In this document: positions 1 through 7,912 of the stretch, one piece after another | Position numbering within the stretch: position 1 is the first letter of the stretch | How the letters are laid out: every line of letters begins with the position of its first letter | From: 67-14 sp035502775 | GTDB taxonomy: Bacteria > Actinomycetota > Thermoleophilia > Solirubrobacterales > 70-9 | Assembly: GCA_035502775.1 (NCBI GenBank) | Contig: DATJUB010000079.1 | Coordinates: 1-27,210, forward strand | DNA: 27,210 bases | Direction of reading: 5' to 3' | Made by a program: the position numbers and the translations under genes | Notes under the pieces: model-generated | Database searches by the model: none | Seen by the model: only the letters and a program-made list of their open reading frames with translations | What the model was told of the DNA's origin: nothing

Positions 1-5
1 TATTT

Positions 6-24
6 GCTCCCGGATCGCCCCCAG
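6..24 (-). repeat. Partial 3' hairpin element, left copy (cut by window edge)
   Basis: The 19 bases GCTCCCGGATCGCCCCCAG match 18 of 19 bases of the right arm of the large palindrome at 22603-22645. The element lies 9 bases beyond the stop codon of the exporter gene on the minus strand. Read in that direction it is one arm, CTGGGGGCGATCCGGGAGC, followed by AAATA; the partner arm would lie outside the window. Both copies sit just after a stop codon, which suggests a recurrent terminator-like or REP-like 3' element. There is no T-run to show ordinary intrinsic termination. Confidence 0.5.
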
Positions 25-32
25 ATGTCGAG

Positions 33-1619
33 TCAGGTTAGGCGGGTGGGTAGCTTTCTGGCGAACCAGATTCCTGCGAAGGCGAAGATCGCGGTGAAGA
101 ACAGGGCCTGCTTCAGGCCTTCGATCTGGGCTTCGCCGTAGGAGTCCGATATGGCCGTGACCTGATCCGGTGGGAGCCCGGCCTCCTCGGTCGCAGCCTC
201 CACCTCGGGGATGGAGATCATCGGGATGCCGGATTCGGCCTGCTCCTGAGCCAGTCGCTGCACCTGGGGCGGCAGCGCCTCGTGATCGGTCACCTTCTCG
301 TGGAATCCGGAGGCGAGACCGGACAGGAGGATGGCCCCGATCAGGGCGGTTCCGAGGGACGAACCCAGATTCAGGGCGGCACCTTGAAGCCCACCCACCT
401 CGGAGCTGCGGGAGGTCGGTACCGAGGACATCACCACGTTGCCGAGCTGGGAGGTGACGAGTCCGACACCGACTCCGAACAGGGCGAGCGAGACCCCGAA
501 ACCGGTGCCGGTCAGTTCGGGCGAGATCGTCGACATCACTCCAAGGATCGCGAGTGCGAGCACGGCCAGCCCGACCTGCACGACCAGCCTCGGCGAGTAT
601 CTCTCCGACAGCTTCGGTCCGAGCGTCGCCGCCGCCATCATCGTCACGGAGATCGGCAGTAGTTTCAGGCCGGTCTCGAACGCGTCCTTGCCCAGAACCA
701 GCTGAAGGTAGAGCGGCAGGATGAAGAACGTTCCGGCGATGATCAGGTTCTGTGAGACCTGCATCGAGAGCCCGCCCCGCAGCTGGGGGATCCGGAGCAA
801 CGCCGGATCAAGCAGCACCGGGCGTCCGAGTCTCTTCTGCCGCTCCTCCCAGACGGCGAACAGGCAGACCGATCCGATCCCCAGACCGACCAGGAACGGG
901 ACCGCCGAGAACCCGAACGGAGTGATCTCGGTGCCATTGATCGTCATCGCGCCCGCCGGCATGAGGAACCCCCACTCGCCGCCCTTCAAGATGCCGAGCA
1001 CGATCAGGCCCAGACCCAGCACCGAGAGCACCGAACCGAGAAGGTCGATCCGCGAGCGATCGGTGGCGGGCGAGGGAATGAGCTTCACCGAAGCCAGGAG
1101 AATGCCGACCACGATCACCGACTCGGACGCGAACACCACCCGCCAACTCAGCTCGGTGGTGACCCAGCCGCCGATGAGTGGACCGGCGGCCGCGCCCGCC
1201 CCGGCGATTCCGCCGATGATCCCGAAGGCGAGAGCCCGGTCCTTGCCCTCGTAGGTCGCGGCGGCCAGCGAGGCGATCGCCGGAACGACCAGCACCGCCC
1301 CGATCCCCTCGATGCCAGACCAGCCCAGCATCAGGACCGCGACGTTGGGGGAGATCGCGGTGATGAAGGAGCCGAGCCCGTAGACGGCCAACCCGATCCG
1401 GAAGGCGGTGCGGCGGCCCCACTTGTCGCCGAGTTTCGCTCCGATCAGCATGCAGGAGCCCATCACCAAGGCATAGGCGGTGATCGCGAGTTGGACGCTG
1501 GACACGGAGGTGTCAAGGTCTGACACGACCTCCGAGATCGAGACGTTCATCACGGTCGTGTCGAGGACCATGAGGAATTGGGCCATGCCCAGGATCAGGA
1601 TCGGGGCCTTGTTCCTCAT
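33..1619 (-). CDS. DHA2-family MFS multidrug exporter (14 TM, EmrB/QacA type)
   Basis: This is an inner-membrane proton-coupled drug/solute antiporter of 528 residues, the usual length for the 14-helix DHA2 branch of the major facilitator superfamily. The first helix carries the LDTTVMNVS motif around D20, typical of DHA2 proteins. Motif A follows helix 2 (GAKLGDKWGRR), and the antiporter motif C appears as AGAAAGPLIGGW near residues 138-149. A hydrophilic stretch near residues 450-500, before the last helix, matches the extracellular loop of EmrB-like proteins. The start is ATG 1619, with no Shine-Dalgarno but a TACGAT hexamer 6 bases upstream, suggesting a leaderless transcript. It is the last of five co-oriented genes and begins 30 bases after the propeller gene stops. 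The substrate cannot be told from sequence. No TetR/MarR-type regulator is adjacent, unlike many such exporters. Confidence 0.9.
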   Translation of the reverse strand: MRNKAPILILGMAQFLMVLDTTVMNVSISEVVSDLDTSVSSVQLAITAYALVMGSCMLIGAKLGDKWGRRTAFRIGLAVYGLGSFITAISPNVAVLMLGWSGIEGIGAVLVVPAIASLAAATYEGKDRALAFGIIGGIAGAGAAAGPLIGGWVTTELSWRVVFASESVIVVGILLASVKLIPSPATDRSRIDLLGSVLSVLGLGLIVLGILKGGEWGFLMPAGAMTINGTEITPFGFSAVPFLVGLGIGSVCLFAVWEERQKRLGRPVLLDPALLRIPQLRGGLSMQVSQNLIIAGTFFILPLYLQLVLGKDAFETGLKLLPISVTMMAAATLGPKLSERYSPRLVVQVGLAVLALAILGVMSTISPELTGTGFGVSLALFGVGVGLVTSQLGNVVMSSVPTSRSSEVGGLQGAALNLGSSLGTALIGAILLSGLASGFHEKVTDHEALPPQVQRLAQEQAESGIPMISIPEVEAATEEAGLPPDQVTAISDSYGEAQIEGLKQALFFTAIFAFAGIWFARKLPTRLT

Positions 1620-1625
1620 CGGGGG

Positions 1626-1631
1626 ATCGTA
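1626..1631 (-). promoter_or_regulatory. Putative leaderless -10 (TACGAT) for the exporter
   Basis: TACGAT on the minus strand ends 6 bases before ATG 1619, the distance at which transcription would begin on or next to the start codon. I see no convincing -35. The same arrangement precedes five other genes in the window, which supports it beyond this single weak match. Confidence 0.4.
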
Positions 1632-1649
1632 TTCGCGTCCGCAGGACGC

Positions 1650-3152
1650 TCAGCCGTCACCGAGCGAGATCATCCCGCCGACCACGCCGAGATAGGCCGT
1701 GCCGTCCGGGCCGATCCCGAGTCCGGCGTAGTTGTTGTTGAACCGGAGTCCCGATCCGGCGTAGCGGTTCCAGGCGGTCTTGCCGCTGCGGAAATCGATC
1801 GCGGTCCAGTAGTAGCCCTGGGAGCCGCCGGGATCCGGTGGCCGCGTGTAGGTGTAGATCAGTCCCGTCCTGGTCGAGAGCTTCGGCACGGCGGAGGGCG
1901 CCCGCACCTCGCGGTTGGTCCACACCTTCCGGCAGCCCCGGCCGTCCCGCCTGACATCGACCCGGGCGAATCCCGGCTGGGTGACGACCTGTCCGCCACC
2001 GGGGGCGAACGGATCCGTGTAGCCGTAGTTGTTCTCGGCGATCAGCGACCGGCCGGTGCCGATCAGCGAGTTCTCGGTCGCGCTCGCGCCCTTGGCGAAG
2101 ACCGGCACCTCGCAGACCAGGCGCTTCCTGCCCCGCAACCGAAGTCCGGTGCGGTAGACGACCACGTTGATCGGATCGGCGTTGTCGGTGATCGCCACGT
2201 AGCCGCCCTTGAGGATCGTCGGGGTGGTGCCGGTCCCGGCGTCGGCCTGGCCTGGCTTGACCGCACCGTCGTTTCGGTACCGGACCTTCCACTCGATCTC
2301 GGGTGCGCCGCCGCGGGTGGTTCCGAATCGGTACAGCCGCTTGCTCGAGGCGATGTATACGCCTGCGCGGCCGACCGTGAACGAGTTCTGGATCGGCTCG
2401 CCCAGGCGAAGCAGCCGGATGCCGCGGGTTCTGGTGTCGAGCACGGCCACCTTGCCGCTCTGTTTCGCCACGACCCAGATCCTGCCCCGGAAGTCCGGCA
2501 GGGCGGAGCTGATCCGCTCGGTATCCACGTCGAGCCTGGAGCTCAGGTCGTAGTCGTCCTCCAGCCGGAATCCGCTGCCGTCCGGGGTCTGCCCCAGAAC
2601 GTAGATGTGGTTGGTCTTGGTCGCCACCCAGATCCGGTCCTTCGGGTCGAGGAAAAAGTAGCCTCCCGCCGCGAAGTTCTGGTAGGCGGCGGGCTTGCCG
2701 ACCTCGGGTGCTTGCGGGAGGTCGTAGGAGGCGATCACCTCGAGTGTCTCGGGATCGATGATCCTCGCCTGGGGCGGGCTCAGCGTGGAAGGGCAGACGG
2801 AGACGATTCGGCCGCGGCGGTCGAAGGCCATCGTCGCGCAGATCCCGAGCGCTGCCGCGGCCGACCGCGTGACCGAGTCCCGGCCCAGCGGGGCCGCACC
2901 GTGGTAGGTGTCGGTCATCCAGGTGTCGTTGTGGATGTTGCTGCGGGGATCCCCGGCGAGATGGGGATTCTGGGGTGCCCGGGTGGCTCCCGCGACCTTA
3001 CGCGGCTTGAAGGCCGGTCCGTCGGCGGTCGGCAGAGACGGTGCCGGACCATCCGAGATGATCGGCTGGGCCCCGGCGGGCGTGGTCCCGGGCAGCGGCG
3101 ATCCCAGCAGCGCGAGCGCGGCGATCGCGGTGGCGACGGCGAATCTCCTCAC
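1650..3152 (-). CDS. Secreted beta-propeller-like (PQQ/YncE-like) protein, function unknown
   Basis: This is a 500-residue exported protein. It begins MRRFAVATAIAALALLG and has a likely signal peptidase I site after PAGAQ (about residue 29). The mature part shows recurring segments of the kind seen in PQQ-repeat or YncE/Vgb propellers: GRIVSVCPSTL, DRIWVATKTNHIYVLG, GRIWVVAKQSGKVAVLD, GVYIASSKRLYRF, GYYWTAIDFRSGKTAWNRY and DGTAYLGVVGGMISL. These have the pattern of blade strands ending in x-W/Y-x-hydrophobic. I see no methanol-dehydrogenase Trp-docking motif or PQQ ligand set, so a catalytic quinoprotein is not supported; a binding or scaffold role is possible. The start is GTG 3152, with a TATCTT hexamer 6 bases upstream and no Shine-Dalgarno. 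It lies between the acyl-CoA dehydrogenase and the exporter. Confidence 0.65.
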   Translation of the reverse strand: MRRFAVATAIAALALLGSPLPGTTPAGAQPIISDGPAPSLPTADGPAFKPRKVAGATRAPQNPHLAGDPRSNIHNDTWMTDTYHGAAPLGRDSVTRSAAAALGICATMAFDRRGRIVSVCPSTLSPPQARIIDPETLEVIASYDLPQAPEVGKPAAYQNFAAGGYFFLDPKDRIWVATKTNHIYVLGQTPDGSGFRLEDDYDLSSRLDVDTERISSALPDFRGRIWVVAKQSGKVAVLDTRTRGIRLLRLGEPIQNSFTVGRAGVYIASSKRLYRFGTTRGGAPEIEWKVRYRNDGAVKPGQADAGTGTTPTILKGGYVAITDNADPINVVVYRTGLRLRGRKRLVCEVPVFAKGASATENSLIGTGRSLIAENNYGYTDPFAPGGGQVVTQPGFARVDVRRDGRGCRKVWTNREVRAPSAVPKLSTRTGLIYTYTRPPDPGGSQGYYWTAIDFRSGKTAWNRYAGSGLRFNNNYAGLGIGPDGTAYLGVVGGMISLGDG

Positions 3153-3158
3153 GAACCG

Positions 3159-3164
3159 AAGATA
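3159..3164 (-). promoter_or_regulatory. Putative leaderless -10 (TATCTT) for the propeller gene
   Basis: TATCTT on the minus strand ends 6 bases before GTG 3152. No Shine-Dalgarno sequence lies between them. It fits the window-wide TANNNT-N6/7-start pattern. Confidence 0.4.
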
Positions 3165-3198
3165 GCGCCTGGCGCCGCGACGGCCCCGGCGGGTTCTC

Positions 3199-4395
3199 TC
3201 AGAGCCCCAGGTTCTTGCCGATGATCTCGCGCATGATCTCGTCGGTCCCGCCGCCGATCGGCCCCAGCCGGGCGTCGCGCAGGGCGCGCTCGACCTCGTA
3301 CTCGCGCATGTAGCCGTAGCCGCCGTGGATCTGGATGGCGTCGTCGGCCAGTTCGACCAGCGCCCGCTGGGTGAGGAGCTTGGTCATCGAGACCTCCTTG
3401 ATCACGACCTCGCCGGCCTCGAAGCGCCGCAGGGTGTCGTACGTGAGGGCCTTCGAGGCGGCCGCCTTGGTCGCCATGTCGGCGATCTTGTGGCGGATCG
3501 TCTGGAATCCCGCGATCGGCCTTCCGAACGCCTGGCGCTCCTTGGCGTACTCGATCGAGACCTCGACCAGCCGGTCCATCGCGCCGACCGCGCCGATCGA
3601 CATCAGCAGCCGCTCCCAGGCGAAGTTGGCCATGATCAGCATGAAACCCTCGTTCTCCCGCCCGAGCAGATGGCTGTCGGGCACCTCGACGTCGGTGAAC
3701 GCGATCTCGCCCGTGTCGGAGGAGTGCCAGCCGAGCTTCTCGAGCTTGCCGGTCACCTCGTATCCGGGCATGTCGCTCTCGAGCACGAGGAACGAGATCC
3801 CGCCGTGGCCGCCCTCCTCGGTGGTCTTCACGGCGCAGACCAGGAAATCGGCGCGCACGCCGTTGGTGATGAAGGTCTTGCTGCCGTTGACGACCCAGCC
3901 GCCCTCGACCTTGTTCGCCATGGTCTTCAGTGCGGCGACGTCGGATCCGGCTCCGGGCTCGGTGATTCCGAGCGCGCCGATCTTCTCGCCGCGGATCCCC
4001 GGCTTCAGCCAGCGCTCGTGCTGCCACCGGTCGCCGAACTTGAAGATCGGCGGCATCGCGATCGACGCGTGGGCGTTCAGGCCGGCGGCGACCCCGCCCG
4101 ATGCCCCGCTACGTGAAAGCTCTTCGACCCAGATCGCGTCGTGGAGGTGGCTGCCGCCCTGGCCCCCGAGCTCCTCGGGGAACTTGAGGCCGAGAAAGCC
4201 GAGCTCGCCACAGCGCTCGAACAGCTCGCGGGGGAAGAGCCGCTGCTCTTCCCACTCGGCCACATGGGGCGCTATCTCGTTGCGGACGAACCGTCTGACC
4301 GTCTCCCGCAGTTCCTGGTGTTCGGCGGTGAATGGCGGCTGCGGGGCGACCCCCACGGCCCTGGGTGTTTCGTCGGATATCTCGTTTGAGGGCAC
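3199..4395 (-). CDS. Acyl-CoA dehydrogenase (long-chain/FadE-like)
   Basis: This FAD enzyme introduces the trans-2,3 double bond into acyl-CoA and passes electrons to ETF. The 398 residues match the family length. The N-terminal helical domain is followed by the FAD/substrate signature GITEPGAGSD and KTFITNGVRADFLVCAVK, the GKLEKLGWHSSDTGEIAFTDV beta domain, and the C-terminal IQIHGGYGYMREYEVERALRDAR signature. The position that holds the catalytic Glu in short/medium-chain enzymes (YEGT) reads IGGGTDE here. A Glu is instead found in helix G at residue 261 (FAWERLL), as in the long-chain and isovaleryl-CoA enzymes. The start is GTG 4395, 12 bases after the phoD stop, with no visible Shine-Dalgarno, so it is probably co-transcribed with phoD. 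Chain-length specificity cannot be read from sequence. Confidence 0.92.
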   Translation of the reverse strand: MPSNEISDETPRAVGVAPQPPFTAEHQELRETVRRFVRNEIAPHVAEWEEQRLFPRELFERCGELGFLGLKFPEELGGQGGSHLHDAIWVEELSRSGASGGVAAGLNAHASIAMPPIFKFGDRWQHERWLKPGIRGEKIGALGITEPGAGSDVAALKTMANKVEGGWVVNGSKTFITNGVRADFLVCAVKTTEEGGHGGISFLVLESDMPGYEVTGKLEKLGWHSSDTGEIAFTDVEVPDSHLLGRENEGFMLIMANFAWERLLMSIGAVGAMDRLVEVSIEYAKERQAFGRPIAGFQTIRHKIADMATKAAASKALTYDTLRRFEAGEVVIKEVSMTKLLTQRALVELADDAIQIHGGYGYMREYEVERALRDARLGPIGGGTDEIMREIIGKNLGL

Positions 4396-4407
4396 CGCAC
4401 AGCGATA

Positions 4408-6009
4408 TCAGATCCGAATCAGTTCGGGACGTCCCGCGGCGACCTCGAACCTGGCCAGGGTGGAGATCGGGCTGGTCGCTGCCGTCGTGGTCTCGACCCC
4501 CTTCAATTCCCCGACGAGCTTGTTGCGGCTCGCCGTGACAACGCCGTAGCCGCGATGGTCGAAGTCGGCGAACTTGATGTGGGGATCGTTGTCCGGCATC
4601 AGGGCCAAGAGGGTCGGGGAGGACACGTTCACGCTCTCCGGGATGCCGAGTGAGGTGACCGAGCCACCGCCGAACTCGACCCCCAGCGGTGTGCCGGTGA
4701 CATCACCGTTAGTGGTCAGCTCCCCGGCGAAGAAGGTGTGGATGTCGCCGCTGAGGACCGCCAGGTTCTTGACCCCCGCGCCATGGAAATGCTCCAGGAT
4801 CTCCCGGCGCTCCGCCGCGTACCCGTCCCACTGGTCGGGATTCACGGGCTTGCCGACGGGAAGGTCGAGCGCCATCATCATCACCTGGCTGCCCCAGAGC
4901 TTCCATTTCGCCTTCGAGGCCGGCACCGCGCGTTTCAGCCATCGTTTCTGGGCGGCGCCGAGCATCGTCCGGCCCGGCTCGTCCTCTTCCGGGCATGGTG
5001 AGAGCAGCTTGTCGCCGCAGGGCTGGGGGTCGCGGTACTGGCGCTGGTCGGTCAGGAAGAGCTCGGCGGTGCCGCCGAACTTCAGTGAGCCGTAGATCGA
5101 GTTCCGGTTCTTCTTGTTCTGGAGCCTCGGCATCGACTCGAAGAAGGCGCGGTATCCGTTGACCCGGCGCTTGGTGAACGGGGTCCGGCGCGGGGTCATG
5201 GTGTTGTCAAAGTTCGGATCGGGCTGGTTCGGGCTGTTGCCGTCGGAGTTGTAGTTGTCCTCCAGTTCGTGGTCGTCCCAGATCGCCACGAAAGGGTGGT
5301 TGGCATGCATGTCCTGGAGGTCCTTGTCGCTCTGGTAGAAGCGGTATTTCTGTCGATACTCGGCCAGTGACTGCACGTCGCCGTCCTTGTTCGTGCCGGT
5401 CCGGTCGGCCCGTTCGACGGGGCCGTCGTAGAAGTGGTGCTCGTAGACGTAGTCGCCGAGGCAGAGCACCAGGTCCAGATCCTTCTCCCCGGCCAGCGCC
5501 GCATGTGGGGTGAAGTACCCCGACTCGTAGCTCTGGCAGGAGTAGAACCCGATCCGGACCGGCTGTTTCGAGTCGGCCGGAGGCAGGGTGCGGAAGCGGC
5601 CCACCCGGGATTGGCTGCGTTTGGTCTCGAAGCGGTAGAAGTACTGGCGGGCGGGCTGCAGGCGGTCGACCCGGGTGTGGACCGTGAAATCCCGTCTGGC
5701 GTCGGCGATCACCTCGCGCCGTTCGACCACCTTGCGGAACTGGCGGTCCTTCGCCACCTCAAGGGTCAGCCGGCAGGTGCGGTCGATCCCGAAGACCCGG
5801 GTCCAGAGGGTGATCGCGCGGGGCGACGGAAATCCCGAGGAGACACCGCTGCTGAACTTCGCCTCCCCGGCGAACGGCACCCGGCGGCCGCGAGCCATCG
5901 CGGCGTGGTTCAACGGCAGGGCGAGGGTAAGTCCGGCCGCGGCACCGGCGATCAGCAGCTCGCGGCGGCGCAGTCCCTCGCTCGGCACCCAGATCTCTTC
6001 GTTTTCCAT
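4408..6009 (-). CDS. phoD: PhoD-like alkaline phosphatase/phosphodiesterase, Tat-exported
   Basis: This extracytoplasmic metallo-phosphoesterase hydrolyses phosphomonoesters or diesters, and in some bacteria teichoic acids. The 533 residues start with a twin-arginine signal (RRRELLIAGAAAG, residues 14-26) running to about residue 40. The PhoD N-terminal domain comes next, then the metallophosphatase core: FYSCQSYESGYF, LCLGDYVYEHH (about 185-195), AIWDDHELEDNYN (about 243-255) and AVLSGDIHTFFAGEL (about 418-432). The Asp, Asn and His residues in these blocks are the expected Ca/Fe ligands. The start at ATG 6009 is supported by a GGGAGG Shine-Dalgarno with 5-base spacing. An inverted repeat, TACGGT-N7-ACCGTA, lies 32-50 bases upstream and could be an operator. 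I see no clear PHO box, so phosphate control is only plausible. Confidence 0.93.
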   Translation of the reverse strand: MENEEIWVPSEGLRRRELLIAGAAAGLTLALPLNHAAMARGRRVPFAGEAKFSSGVSSGFPSPRAITLWTRVFGIDRTCRLTLEVAKDRQFRKVVERREVIADARRDFTVHTRVDRLQPARQYFYRFETKRSQSRVGRFRTLPPADSKQPVRIGFYSCQSYESGYFTPHAALAGEKDLDLVLCLGDYVYEHHFYDGPVERADRTGTNKDGDVQSLAEYRQKYRFYQSDKDLQDMHANHPFVAIWDDHELEDNYNSDGNSPNQPDPNFDNTMTPRRTPFTKRRVNGYRAFFESMPRLQNKKNRNSIYGSLKFGGTAELFLTDQRQYRDPQPCGDKLLSPCPEEDEPGRTMLGAAQKRWLKRAVPASKAKWKLWGSQVMMMALDLPVGKPVNPDQWDGYAAERREILEHFHGAGVKNLAVLSGDIHTFFAGELTTNGDVTGTPLGVEFGGGSVTSLGIPESVNVSSPTLLALMPDNDPHIKFADFDHRGYGVVTASRNKLVGELKGVETTTAATSPISTLARFEVAAGRPELIRI

Positions 6010-6040
6010 CGCGGCCTCCCGGAGTAGGACGTGTTGACGT

Positions 6041-6059
6041 TACGGTCGCAGGCACCGTA
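6041..6059. promoter_or_regulatory. Inverted repeat upstream of phoD, possible operator
   Basis: TACGGT and ACCGTA form a perfect 6-base inverted repeat separated by 7 bases, between the aldo/keto reductase stop and the phoD start. The 19-base span suits a dimeric helix-turn-helix repressor, but no regulator gene is nearby and it could be chance. Confidence 0.25.
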
Positions 6060-6104
6060 GGACGGCAAAACGCGCCGGGAGTTACCGCGATGTGATCAAG
6101 CCGG

Positions 6105-7076
6105 TCAGCGGTCGATGCTGCTCATGTCGGCGTAGCGGTCCCCGCGGGGAGCGGGCAGCGAGTCAAGGGCGACCAGTTCGTCCGGGCTGAACGTGACCTT
6201 GACCGCGTCGGCGTTCTCCTCGAGTCGCCTGACCCGCTTGGTTCCGGGGATCGGGGCGATGTCGTCGCCCTGGGCGAGAACCCAGGCGATCGCGAGCTGT
6301 GCGGGTGAAACGTAGTGGGTCGCCGCGATCCGCTCGACCTCTTCGACCAGGCGCAGATTGGCCGACAGGTTCTCTTCGCTCATCCGGGGATCGTGGTTGC
6401 GGAAGTCGCCCTCGCCGAAGTCGGCGGCCGAGCGGAACCGGCCGGTCAGGAAACCGCGGCCGAGCGGTGAGTAGGGCACGAAACCGATCCCCAACTCCCG
6501 CAGGGTCGGCAGCACGCTTTCGGCGGCGCCCTGCTCGAACAGCGAGAACTCGGTCTGGACAGCGGAGATCGGATGTACGGCGTGGGCCCGCCGGATGGTC
6601 TCGGGTGAGGCTTCGGAGAGACCGAGGAACCGGACCTTGCCCGCCTCGACCTGTTCGGCCATCGCACCGACCGTCTCTTCGATCGGCACCTCGGGGTCGA
6701 CCCGGTGCTGGTAGTAGAGATCGACGTACTCGGTGCCGAGGCGTCTCAGTGAGGCGTCGATCGCCTCGCGCACGTATTCGGGACGGCCGTTGATCCGTCT
6801 GGCCCGCGGGTCGTCGCTTCTCTGGATCCCGAACTTGGTCGCGAGCGTGACCCGGTCGCGGCGCTCGGCGATCGCCCGGCCGATCAGTTTTTCGTTCTCG
6901 CCCGTGCCGTACATGTCGGCGGTGTCGAGGAAATCCACGCCGAGCTCGACGGCCCGGTGGATGGTCAATGTCGATTCGGTCTCGTCGGAGTCGCCGTAGA
7001 ACTCGGACATGCCCATGCATCCCAGTCCGATCGCCGAAACCTCAAGGCCCTGTCTGCCCAGCTTGCGTCGTTCCAT
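6105..7076 (-). CDS. Aldo/keto reductase (YakC/AKR13-like)
   Basis: This is a cytosolic NADPH-dependent TIM-barrel oxidoreductase acting on aldehydes or ketones. The 323 residues match the family. The catalytic tetrad is complete: D51 and Y56 in FLDTADMYG, K81 in LATKFG and H123 in YYQHRVDP. The C-terminal cofactor-binding part appears as IAPIPGTKRVRRLEENADA, with the GTK/R residues that contact the NADPH phosphate. The N-terminus MERRKLGRQGLEVSAIGLGCMGMSEFYG is the classic start of this subgroup, confirming ATG 7076. A TACCCT hexamer lies exactly 6 bases upstream and there is no Shine-Dalgarno, so a leaderless transcript is likely. It may read on into phoD 95 bases downstream. The physiological substrate is unknown. 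Confidence 0.9.
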   Translation of the reverse strand: MERRKLGRQGLEVSAIGLGCMGMSEFYGDSDETESTLTIHRAVELGVDFLDTADMYGTGENEKLIGRAIAERRDRVTLATKFGIQRSDDPRARRINGRPEYVREAIDASLRRLGTEYVDLYYQHRVDPEVPIEETVGAMAEQVEAGKVRFLGLSEASPETIRRAHAVHPISAVQTEFSLFEQGAAESVLPTLRELGIGFVPYSPLGRGFLTGRFRSAADFGEGDFRNHDPRMSEENLSANLRLVEEVERIAATHYVSPAQLAIAWVLAQGDDIAPIPGTKRVRRLEENADAVKVTFSPDELVALDSLPAPRGDRYADMSSIDR

Positions 7077-7082
7077 CCATCA

Positions 7083-7088
7083 AGGGTA
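7083..7088 (-). promoter_or_regulatory. Putative leaderless -10 (TACCCT) for the aldo/keto reductase
   Basis: TACCCT on the minus strand ends 6 bases before ATG 7076. A weak -35-like TTGCCG (7104-7109) lies 15 bases further up, shorter than the ideal spacing. No Shine-Dalgarno is present. Confidence 0.4.
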
Positions 7089-7112
7089 TAGAGTGGCCGG
7101 TCCCGGCAATGC

Positions 7113-7142
7113 AAAAGAAACGCCCCGGAATCCGGGGCGTTT
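7113..7142 (-). terminator. Intrinsic terminator of the NlpC/P60 gene
   Basis: A perfect 11-base stem (AAACGCCCCGG, 7118-7128, with CCGGGGCGTTT, 7132-7142) closes a 3-base loop. On the minus strand it is followed by TTTCTTTTGC. It begins 26 bases beyond the NlpC/P60 stop codon and would also shield the downstream aldo/keto reductase promoter from read-through. Confidence 0.9.
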
Positions 7143-7168
7143 CCAAACTGGGTATCTGCTGTGTCGGC

Positions 7169-7750
7169 TCAGTAGTTGCCGGGGTGACGCGCTTCGAACT
7201 TGCCGGGAGTCGAGCGCATGCTCGTGCTCCACCCGGGTCCGTCACCATCGGTCATCGATGTGTCGAATCGGAGTCCGGCGACCACGAGGTACATGTGGCC
7301 GGGGTTCGAGTAGGTCGTGATCCATTTGCCGCGTCCGGGCTTCTTCCAGTTCATGTAGCCGGTGGAAGGCATCGGGCTGGAGACGAACTTGCCGCCGCGC
7401 AGCGCGTAGCTGACGGAACCGGAGCAGTCGTAGCCCTTGTCCTCGAACGAGGCGTGACCGCCGCCGTAGATGTACGGCTTGTTGCGGATCTTGTTGGCCC
7501 AGGCGATGACCTTCTTGACGCGGGCCGGGGCGGAAGCGGGGGCGATGGCCTTGCCGTTGACCAGCTTGGCCTTGGCGGCGGGGGCACAGGTCTCAGTGCT
7601 CATGGTCAGTCCGCCGCTCGAAGTCTCTGCGCAGGCCGCTGAGGCGTTGTCGGGGGCGATGGAGAGGAGGAGAGCGAAAGCCATGCCTGCGAAGGCGGCC
7701 GCTGCGACTACTCCATGTTTGAGCTTCTGAGTTGTATGGAACGAGTTGAT
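7169..7750 (-). CDS. Secreted NlpC/P60 peptidoglycan hydrolase, probable AUC start, riboswitch-controlled
   Basis: This is a predicted exported D,L-endopeptidase that cuts peptidoglycan stem peptides. The catalytic domain includes PYIYGGGHASFEDKGYDCSGSVSYAL with the nucleophile Cys (C109 in this numbering) and GHMYLVVAGLRFDTS with the catalytic His (H152). The first ATG in frame (7684) would leave a signal peptide without its charged N-region, and nothing resembling a ribosome-binding site precedes it. The open frame continues upstream as NSFHTTQKLKHGVVAAAAFAG, supplying a proper N-region and hydrophobic core that end at APDNASA. There is no ATG, GTG or TTG in that extension. A perfect AAAGGAG (7757-7763) lies 6 bases before an in-frame ATC at 7748-7750, so I take AUC as the start (193 residues). 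A c-di-AMP riboswitch precedes it and an intrinsic terminator follows. If the AUC start is wrong, the CDS is 7169-7684. Confidence 0.8.
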   Translation of the reverse strand: MNSFHTTQKLKHGVVAAAAFAGMAFALLLSIAPDNASAACAETSSGGLTMSTETCAPAAKAKLVNGKAIAPASAPARVKKVIAWANKIRNKPYIYGGGHASFEDKGYDCSGSVSYALRGGKFVSSPMPSTGYMNWKKPGRGKWITTYSNPGHMYLVVAGLRFDTSMTDGDGPGWSTSMRSTPGKFEARHPGNY

Positions 7751-7756
7751 ACCGAT

Positions 7757-7763
7757 CTCCTTT
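7757..7763 (-). promoter_or_regulatory. Strong Shine-Dalgarno that places the start at ATC 7750
   Basis: AAAGGAG on the minus strand immediately follows the riboswitch. It is 6 bases from an in-frame ATC at 7750-7748, and 72 bases from the first in-frame ATG, which is far too distant for initiation. No frame offers an ATG, GTG or TTG at usable spacing. Confidence 0.75.
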
Positions 7764-7905
7764 GTCGGCCTACGGGGTTAGCTGTCGGGCTAGCGCTCTT
7801 AAGGAGCCTGCGCTCTCACCGCGGTGGTGAGTTCGCCCCAGAAACTTGGTTCCCCCGTTTCCCGGCCATGTGATGGACGGGAACTCGGCGTCTCGGTTTT
7901 TGAAC
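7763..7905 (-). ncRNA. c-di-AMP riboswitch (ydaO-yuaA type)
   Basis: The leader of the NlpC/P60 gene carries the conserved ydaO blocks in order: GGGAAACGGGGGAACCAA (GGGGGAACC at 7848-7856), CTGGGGCGAACTC, AAGAGCGCTA (7791-7800) and GCCCGACAGCTAACCCC (7774-7790), closing with GTAGGC next to the Shine-Dalgarno. Established knowledge: this class binds cyclic di-AMP and in Actinobacteria commonly precedes resuscitation-promoting factors and NlpC/P60 hydrolases, usually shutting expression off when ligand is bound. Inference: high c-di-AMP lowers production of this hydrolase. Exact ends are approximate. Confidence 0.9.
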
Positions 7906-7912
7906 TTGCGGG

